From Rhizomucor pusillus (taxonomy: Eukaryota > Mucoromycota > Mucoromycetes > Mucorales > Lichtheimiaceae), in assembly GCA_900175165.2 (NCBI GenBank), contig FWWN02000678.1, positions 1-64,000 of the forward strand: DNA of 64,000 nucleotides, read 5' to 3'. The notes beneath the pieces were generated by a model that ran no database searches, had not been told where the DNA came from, and saw only the letters and a program-made list of their open reading frames with translations. The position numbers and the translations under genes are program-made. Positions 57,101-64,000 of this stretch are shown piece after piece (the first letter of the stretch is position 1; each line of letters starts with the position of its first letter).

Positions 57101-60100
57101 AACTATGGTATGGCTGCTGTCAACCCTGCACGTGTCAGCAAGTCCTTCAACGACACTGCTCTCCGCTACGTTGTCGACTCTATCGCTCGTCAGAGCGGCG
57201 ATGTCTTGGAAATTGTCAACTTCAACGTCGAAAACTGGCAATACGTTGCGGCCGGTTCTTTGCCCAACTTGGATGTGCTCACCAACGTTCTCAACTATAT
57301 CAAGATGTCCAACATTGACTTGCAGAAGCTCATGGAAACCATGCCTCTCGAAGATGTCAAGAAGCACCTTTCTGAAATGATCGGTGAAGCGTTGGAGAAG
57401 ACCAAGGCGAAACAGGCCAAGGGAGGACGCATCAAGTTGGAACGTGGTTTCGCCACTGTTCCTCTTCCTGGCATCGATGTGCCTTTCCACTCTTCCTTCT
57501 TGCTCAGCGGTGTCGCTCCTTTCCGCACTTACCTCGCCAAGAAGATCAACCCTACCTACATCAACGTCGCACAGCTGTCTGCCAAGTACATCCCCAACTT
57601 GACAGCTCAGCCTTTCAGCACCGACAAGAGCTACATTGAAAACGTCTACAACTTGACTTCCAGTCCTCGTCTCGGAAAGGTGCTCAAGAACTGGAGCGAT
57701 GACAAATACGCCACGCCTGCTCAGCAGCAGCGCTTGGGTTATATCTTGTTGGTCGAATTGTTGGCTTACCAGTTTGCTTCGCCTGTCCGCTGGATCGAAA
57801 CTCAAGACCAGCTGTTCAAGAACTTCCAAGTCGAGCGTCTCATCGAATTGGGTCCTTCGCCTACTCTCTGCGGCATGGCCACTCGTACCTTAAACCTGAA
57901 GTACCAGGCTTACGACGATGCATTGATCAACCGCCGTCAGAACTTGTGCATTTCCAAGGATGCCAAGGATATCTACTATGAATTTGAAGACCCTGTCGTT
58001 GAAGAAGCTGCTCCTGCCCCTGAAGGTTCTTCTGGCAGCGCTGCTCCCGCGGCCGCTCCAGCTGCTGCTGCAGCACCCGCACCTGTCGCAGCTGCCGCCC
58101 CTGCTCCTTCAGGCCCTGCAGAACCTGTCAGGTAAATGTCGATCACAAAAAACTTTTGCTTCAATATACAGTTTACTAACAACAATAATAATAATTTTAT
58201 CCAGCGATGCTCCCGTGACAGCTACCGAGATCATCCACGTCGTCATTGCTCAGAAGCTCAAGAAATCAGTTGACGAAGTTCCGTTGTCCAAGGCCATCAA
58301 GGATCTTGTTGGCGGCAAGTCCACTCTGCAGAACGAAATCTTGGGTGATTTGCAAAAGGAATTCAGCAACGCTGTTCCCGAAAAGGCCGAAGAAACTCCC
58401 TTGGAAGAACTTGGTGCATCTTTGGATGGCTCGTTCTCTGGCACTCTCGGTAAGCACACCAGCACCTTGGTTGCCAAGATGATCAGCTCCAAGATGCCTG
58501 GTGGTTTCACCCTCAACAACGCCAAGTCTTACCTGTCCACCTCCTATGGTCTGGGTCCTGGCCGCACTGACGGTGCTCTCTTGATGGGTCTTACCATGGA
58601 ACCCGCTGCTCGTTTGGGCTCGGAAGCTGATGCCAAGTCCTGGCTCGACTCTGTTGCTCAAGCTTACGCAAAGAAGGCCGGTGTCACCTTGTCCTCTGGC
58701 AGCGCTGGTGCTGGAGCCGGTGCTGGAGCCGGTGCAGTTGCTGTCATCAACAGCGAAGAATTCGATGCTCTCAAGGCTAAGCAGAACCACTTGATCTATC
58801 AGGTATGCTAAGTCGATCCTTTTTTCAAGTAGACCACACAAATCTCACTGACATTCATCTTTTTTCCTTTTAGCAACTCAACTTGTACGCCAGATACTTG
58901 CAAAAGGATCTGCGTGAAGGTCACAAGAAGTACGAAGAAGAAAAAACTACAACTCTCAAGCTCCAAGCCGAGTTGGACCAATGGCTCGCTGAACATGGCG
59001 ATGTCTATGCCGAAGGCATCAAGCCTGTCTTTAGCAGCCTCAAGGCTCGTCGCTACGACTCTTACTGGAACTGGGTCCGTCAAGATGCTCTCGAGATGTG
59101 GTACGATATCATCTTTGGCAAGCTTGCCATTGTCGACCGTGAAGTCACTGCCAAGTGCTTGCGCATCATGACCCGCGCCTATCCTGGCTTGATCGATTAC
59201 ATGCGCTACAACGTCGAGAACTGCGCTGGCGACAAGGGCGAAACTTACAGATTGGCCAAGGAACTCGGACAGGCTCTCATTGAGAACTGCGTCGAAGTCT
59301 TGAGCGTCGATCCTGTCTATAAGGATGGTAAGTTCTTAATTTGCATGTTTTTGCATCAAAGATTTGATTTAAATTAACCTCCGTTTTTTTAGTCAACTTC
59401 CCCACTGGTCCTCACACCACTGTCACCGAGAAGGGCGATATCACCTACGAAGAAGTGCAGCGCCCTGGATGCCGCAAGTTCGCTCACTATGTCAATGATA
59501 TGGCTAGTGGTAGCAAAGTCACCGAGTTCTCCAACCGTCTCAAGGTTCAGCAGAACTTGAGCCGCATCTACAAGATCATCCGCAACCAGAACAAGATGAA
59601 GAAGTCTTCCAAGCTCGCTATCAAGGAGCTCTACAGCGACGTCTTACGTGCCATGTCCATGTCCAACACCATTGTCAAGGAGAATCGTGGCCGTCAGCGC
59701 CGCTTGTCTTCCAGCGTCCGCACTGCCGAGCACAAGCGCATCTCTGCCAAGTCTGCCAAGTCGGAAACCATCCCCTTCCTTCACTTGAAGAAGAAGGATG
59801 TCAACGATCCATCTGGTTGGGAGTTCAGCAGCAAGTTGACCGCTACTTACCTCGACGTCCTTACCGAGATTGCCGAAGAAGGTATCACCTTCATCAACAA
59901 GTGCGTCCTATTGACCGGTGCTGGCAAGGGCTCAATTGGTTCTGAAATCCTCAAGGGTCTCTTGTCTGGTGGTGCCAAGGTCATTGTCACCACTTCTCGC
60001 TTCAGCCGTGAAGTCACCGAGTACTTCCAGTCCATCTACCAAACCTTTGGTTCGCGTGGCTCCGAACTTATCGTTGTTCCATTCAACCAAGGTTCCAAGC

Positions 60101-63100
60101 AAGACGTTGATGCTTTGGTGGACTACATTTACGATCCAAAGGGCTTGAACTGGGATCTTGACTTCATCATTCCCTTCGCTGCTATCCCTGAGAATGGTCG
60201 TGAGATCGACTCTATTGACTCCAAGTCTGAGTTGGCTCACCGCATGATGTTGACCAACCTCTTGCGCATGCTCGGTAACGTCAAGTCTCACAAGCAAGCG
60301 ATCGGTTCCGACACTCGTCCCGCTCAAGTCATCTTGCCTCTTTCTCCTAACCACGGTACTTTTGGTAACGATGGTTTGTACAGCGAGTCCAAGATTGCTC
60401 TTGAGACTCTCTTCAACCGCTGGCACTCTGAGAGCTGGTCTAGCTACTTGCTTATTGCCGGTGCTGTCATTGGGTAAGTCAAACACGGGTAGTTTTTAAA
60501 GAAAGAAAAACTAATTTATTGCATAGCTGGACTCGTGGTACCGGTTTGATGAGCCCTAACAACATGATCGCCGAGGATATCGAGAAGATGGGTGTCCGCA
60601 CCTTCTCTTCTGCCGAAATGTCCTTCAACATCCTTGGTCTCATGCATCCAAGCATCTTTGAGCTCTGCCAGAACGAACCTGTCTGGGCTGACTTGAACGG
60701 TGGTCTTCAATTTATCCCCAACTTGAACGAGATCATGACCAAGGTTCGCCAAGGTATCAAGGAAACTTCCGAGATCCGCAAGGCTGTTGCTGCCGAGAAT
60801 GCTCTTGACTTTAAGATCATTTACGGTGATGAAGCTGAACGCAAGTACAAGCCTCATAAGGTCGTGCCTCGTGCCAACATGAAGTTCGATTTCCCCAAGC
60901 TCAAGGGCTACGAAGCTCTCAAGCATTTGAGCCACTTGAAGGGTATGTTGGATCTCGACAAGGTCATCGTTGTTACTGGTTTCGGTGAAGTCTCGCCATG
61001 GGGTAACGCCCGCACTCGCTGGGAGATGGAAGCCTACGGTGAATTCTCTCTTGAGGGATGCATTGAAATGGCCTGGATCATGGGTTACATCAAACACCAT
61101 CACGGTAACTTGAAGAACGGTCAACCTTACTCTGGTTGGGTTGATGCCAAGACCAACGAACCTGTTGAGGATAAGGATATCAAGGCTAAATACGAGAAGC
61201 GTATCCTCGAAAACAGCGGTATCCGTCTTATCGGTAAGTGCAAAAATAATGTAATTGATGTATGTATCTTACAAAGAATATTTACATGTGTTTATTTTAT
61301 ATAGATCCTACCGTCATGAACGGCTATGACCCCAACAAGAAGATGTTGATGCAAGAAGTTGTTGTTGACCACGATCTCGAACCATTCGCTTGCAGCAAGG
61401 AAGAAGCTGAACACTTCAAGGCCCAGCAAGGTGACAAGGCCGATGTCTATGAAACCAAGGATGGTGAATGGGTTGTTGTCCTGCGCAAGGGTGCTACCCT
61501 GTACGTCCCGAAGGCCCTTCGTTTCGACCGTCTCGTTGCTGGTCAGATTCCTACTGGATGGGACGCTGCTCGCTACGGTGTGCCCAAGGATATCATTGAA
61601 CAAGTCGACCCTGTCTCGCTCTTCAACATTGTTTCCACCGTTGAAGCCTTTGTTGCTTCTGGTATTACCGATCCTTACGAATTCTACAAGTACGTCCACG
61701 TTTCCGAGATCGGTAATGCAACTGGTTCCGGTGTCGGTGGTCAGCGCGCTCAGCGTGGTCTCTTCCGCGACCGTCTTTTGGACAAGCCTGTGCAGAAGGA
61801 CATCTTGCAAGAATCTTTCATCAACACCATGCCTGCCTGGGTGAACTTGCTTCTTTTGTCCGCCTCCGGTCCTATCAAGACTCCAGTCAACGCATGTGCC
61901 ACCTCGGCTGTGTCTGTTGAACTGGCTGTCGACAGTATCCTTAGTGGCAAGGCCAAGATCATGATTGCTGGTGCTACTGAAGATATCACTGAAGAATCCA
62001 GCTACGAATTCGCCAACATGAAGGCTACTTCCAACGCTGTTGATGAATTTGCGCACGGCCGCACTCCTCAAGAGATGTCTCGTCCTGCAACCACTTCCCG
62101 CAACGGTTTCATGGAAGCACACGGTGCTGCTAACCACATCCTCATGTCCGCCTCTACTGCGATTGAGATCGGTGCTCCTATCTATGGTATCATTGCTCTC
62201 ACCAACACTGCCACCGACAAGGAAGGTCGCTCTGTTCCTGCACCTGGTGCCGGTATCTTGACAACCGCTCGCGAGAACTCTGGCAAGCGCGCCTCGCCTT
62301 TGCTCGACTTCAACTACCGTGCACGCCAACTCAAGGCTCGCCGTGCTCAAATCAAGAGCTGGCTGGAGACTGAATACGACATGTTGCGCGAAGAGTTGCA
62401 AGAACTCAAGGCTTGCGGTCAATTGGATGAATCTGAAGAGAAGGACTGGTTGGCTGAACGCACCACCTTCTTGCAAAAGGAAGCTCGCCGTCAAGAAAAG
62501 GAAGCCTTGGCTACCTGGAACATGCAATTCTACCAACAAGACTCTAGCATCGCTCCACTTCGCGGTGCACTTGCCGTCTATGGTTTGACCATTGATGACA
62601 TTGGTGTCGCCTCCTTCCACGGTACCTCGACCAAGGCTAACGACAAGAACGAGTCTCGTGTATTGAACGAACAGCTCAAGCATCTCGGCCGTTCCAAGGG
62701 CAATGCCTTGTTGGCTATCACTCAAAAGTACCTCACTGGACATCCCAAGGGTCCCGCTGCTTCCTGGATGGCCAACGGTCTTATCCAGTGCTTGAACAGC
62801 GGTATTGTCCCTGGCAACCGCAACGCCGACAATGTCGATGAAGTCCTCAAGCAGTTCGAATACATTGTCTACCCGTCTCGCAGCATCCAGACTGACGGTC
62901 TCAAGGCTGGTCTCTTGAAATCGTTCGGTTTCGGTCAAGCCGGTGGTGAAATCTTGATCATCCATCCTGACTATGTCCTTGCTTCTCTCGAGGAAGACGA
63001 ATACAATGCCTACAAGGCCAAGAACGCTCAGCGCTACGCCAAGTCTTACCGCTACTTGCACGACTCTATCACCGGCGTTGCTGACTTTATCCAAATCAAG

Positions 63101-63664
63101 GACGCACCACCATACACCGAAGATCTCGAATACAAGGTCTATCTCAACCCTGATGCCCGCGCTCAGTACTCCAAGGATAAGAAGACCTGGGTATTCGACA
63201 ACAAGTCTGCAACTGCTGGTCCTAAAGTCACGGATGACATTGAAGCAACCCAGTCGGTCTTGAACTCTCTCGCTGAACAGCAAGCTGGCAAGAAGGGTGT
63301 TGGTGTCGACATTGAATTGGTCTCTGCCGTGAACACAGACAATGATACGTTTGTTGAACGCAACTTTACGCCTGCGGAAATCGAATACTGCCGCAGCCGC
63401 CCTGACAGCCAAGCAAGCTTCGCCGGTCGATGGTCCGCAAAGGAAGCCGTCTTCAAGGCTATCTCTTCTTACGGCAAAATCGCTTCTGAAGGCGCTGCTG
63501 CCCCGCTAAACGAAATTGAAATCGTCGCTGATCAAGTTGGCGCACCTCAAGTTGTGTTGTCTGGCAAGGCCAAGACCGCAGCTGCCTCTGCAGGCATTAA
63601 GAACATCCAAGTCTCCATTAGCCACAGCGGTCCTTACAGCGTTGCTGTTGCTTTAGCTCAGTAG
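51101..63664 (+). CDS. FAS: Fused beta-alpha type I fatty acid synthase
   Basis: CDS join(51101..51893,51967..52554,52726..53050,53116..53551,53624..58131,58205..58802,58874..59327,59393..60473,60527..61233,61305..63664), 3949 residues, all GT-AG. Domain order: acetyltransferase (GTTGHSQG, Ser270); enoyl reductase ([13 protein letters not shown], from about 580); hot-dog dehydratase ([13 protein letters not shown]...THGMW, about 1580); malonyl/palmitoyl transferase ([20 protein letters not shown], Ser1831). The former beta-alpha boundary runs through without a break ([14 protein letters not shown]) into an Ala/Pro linker. Acyl carrier protein follows ([11 protein letters not shown], pantetheine Ser2256), then ketoreductase ([14 protein letters not shown], about 2740), ketosynthase ([11 protein letters not shown], Cys3361) and the phosphopantetheinyl transferase domain ([20 protein letters not shown]). 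It makes palmitoyl/stearoyl-CoA in the cytosol. Codon choice is strongly biased, as in highly expressed genes. Confidence 0.96.
58704..58736 (+). repeat. Gly-Ala tandem repeat inside FAS
   Basis: Imperfect 12-base units (GCTGGAGCCGGT type) encode a GAGAGAGAGA linker after the carrier-protein region. It is probably a flexible hinge. Confidence 0.8.
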
Positions 63665-64000
63665 AAAAAAAACAAACAATCATTATTTTTCTCATTTTTT
63701 CTTTGCAATAAATTACTACAATAGACCCTATACATATTTGATGTTGTTATTCACTGAAATTCTATATATTGGATGAGATGGTCGTTCAATCAAGTCTACA
63801 AGAGCTAAGTTTCAAGGAGGAAAGCTTAGGACGTCCATTAGACTTCACTTTATACGTCTCCCTCCACGTTCACTTTGTTTGTTGCTGTGTACTCAGCAAA
63901 TAAGAATTAGACTGATAGTAAATGAGGCGGATATCCTACACGAGATATGCGCTTCATCTACTGCTGTTTTGATGACAGCGATGTCTGTACAACAAGGTTG
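63665..64000. other. FAS 3' flank
   Basis: 3' untranslated region and downstream sequence to the window edge. No gene seen. Confidence 0.6.
63707..63712 (+). terminator. Polyadenylation signal of FAS
   Basis: Canonical AATAAA 43 bases after the TAG stop codon, in a T/A-rich context. Confidence 0.6.

Noticed and set aside
61292..63412. 706-codon minus-strand open frame inside FAS (also 53918-55573, 55727-56740 and 56846-57829)
   Set aside because: These are antisense shadows of a gene with strong codon bias that rarely places stop codons on the opposite strand. The plus strand carries all catalytic motifs of FAS.
1..64000. tRNA, rRNA, CRISPR array, transposon termini, bacterial-type operon signals
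   Set aside because: I searched by eye for B-box-like GGTTCGAATCC, long inverted repeats, regularly spaced repeats and transposase motifs. The few GGTTCGAA-like strings lie inside coding regions (for example near 15308 in IDH1).

Overview
The window reads as nuclear DNA of an early-diverging filamentous fungus, most likely Mucoromycota. The evidence is a dense set of genes with many short introns (about 45-80 nt; GT-AG with CTAAC/CTAAT branch points, plus several GC-AG), a fungal-type RNA triphosphatase, Rho1, a Thp3/LENG8 homologue, a single-gene fused beta-alpha fatty acid synthase, and remnants of a protein family I recall only from Mucoromycota. I cannot name the species. Exon structures below were worked out by hand from splice signals, reading phase and remembered family motifs; the phases close in every model given as a complete gene.

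Layout. 0-1.5 kb: 5' part of a LENG8/THP3 (SAC3/GANP) gene running off the left edge. 2.4-3.6 kb: a damaged, unrecognised locus. 3.7-5.2 kb: G3BP-like NTF2+RRM protein. 5.6-6.3 kb: homeodomain protein. 6.8-7.7 kb: membrane RING-variant protein. 8.2-9.7 kb: three-LIM protein. 9.8-13.3 kb: TTI1. 13.5-14.6 kb: YMC1-like mitochondrial carrier. 15.0-16.6 kb: IDH1. 18.1-21.7 kb: tandem pair of M20/PM20D2-like amidohydrolases (79-base assembly gap in the first intron of copy 1). 21.8-24.3 kb: ACSS3/propionyl-CoA synthetase-like enzyme. 24.3-25.4 kb: Bem46/ABHD13 hydrolase. 25.6-27.3 kb: CET1-type RNA triphosphatase. 28.5-29.4 kb: RHO1. 30.2-32.1 kb: PEX3. 34.2-36.1 kb: secreted multicopper oxidase. 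36.6-39.3 kb: DDHD phospholipase. 39.9-41.6 kb: PA-TM-RING protein. 41.6-48.8 kb: gene-poor stretch with a decayed member of an apparently Mucoromycota-specific family. 48.8-49.8 kb: YRA1/ALYREF. 51.1-63.7 kb: fused fatty acid synthase, 3949 residues.

There is no gene-cluster logic across the whole window; most genes are housekeeping. Two local groupings stand out. The two amidohydrolases and the acyl-CoA synthetase lie head to tail with 128-152 bases between coding regions. YRA1 and FAS share a 1.25 kb divergent promoter. The most unusual signal is intron structure: eight of about 89 introns need a GC donor to keep the conserved protein in frame. Seven of these lie within 4 kb, in amidohydrolase copy 2 and the adjacent synthetase, whereas amidohydrolase copy 1 uses GT at the same positions. 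I found no mobile-element cassette, CRISPR array, tRNA, rRNA or clearly novel defence or biosynthetic system.
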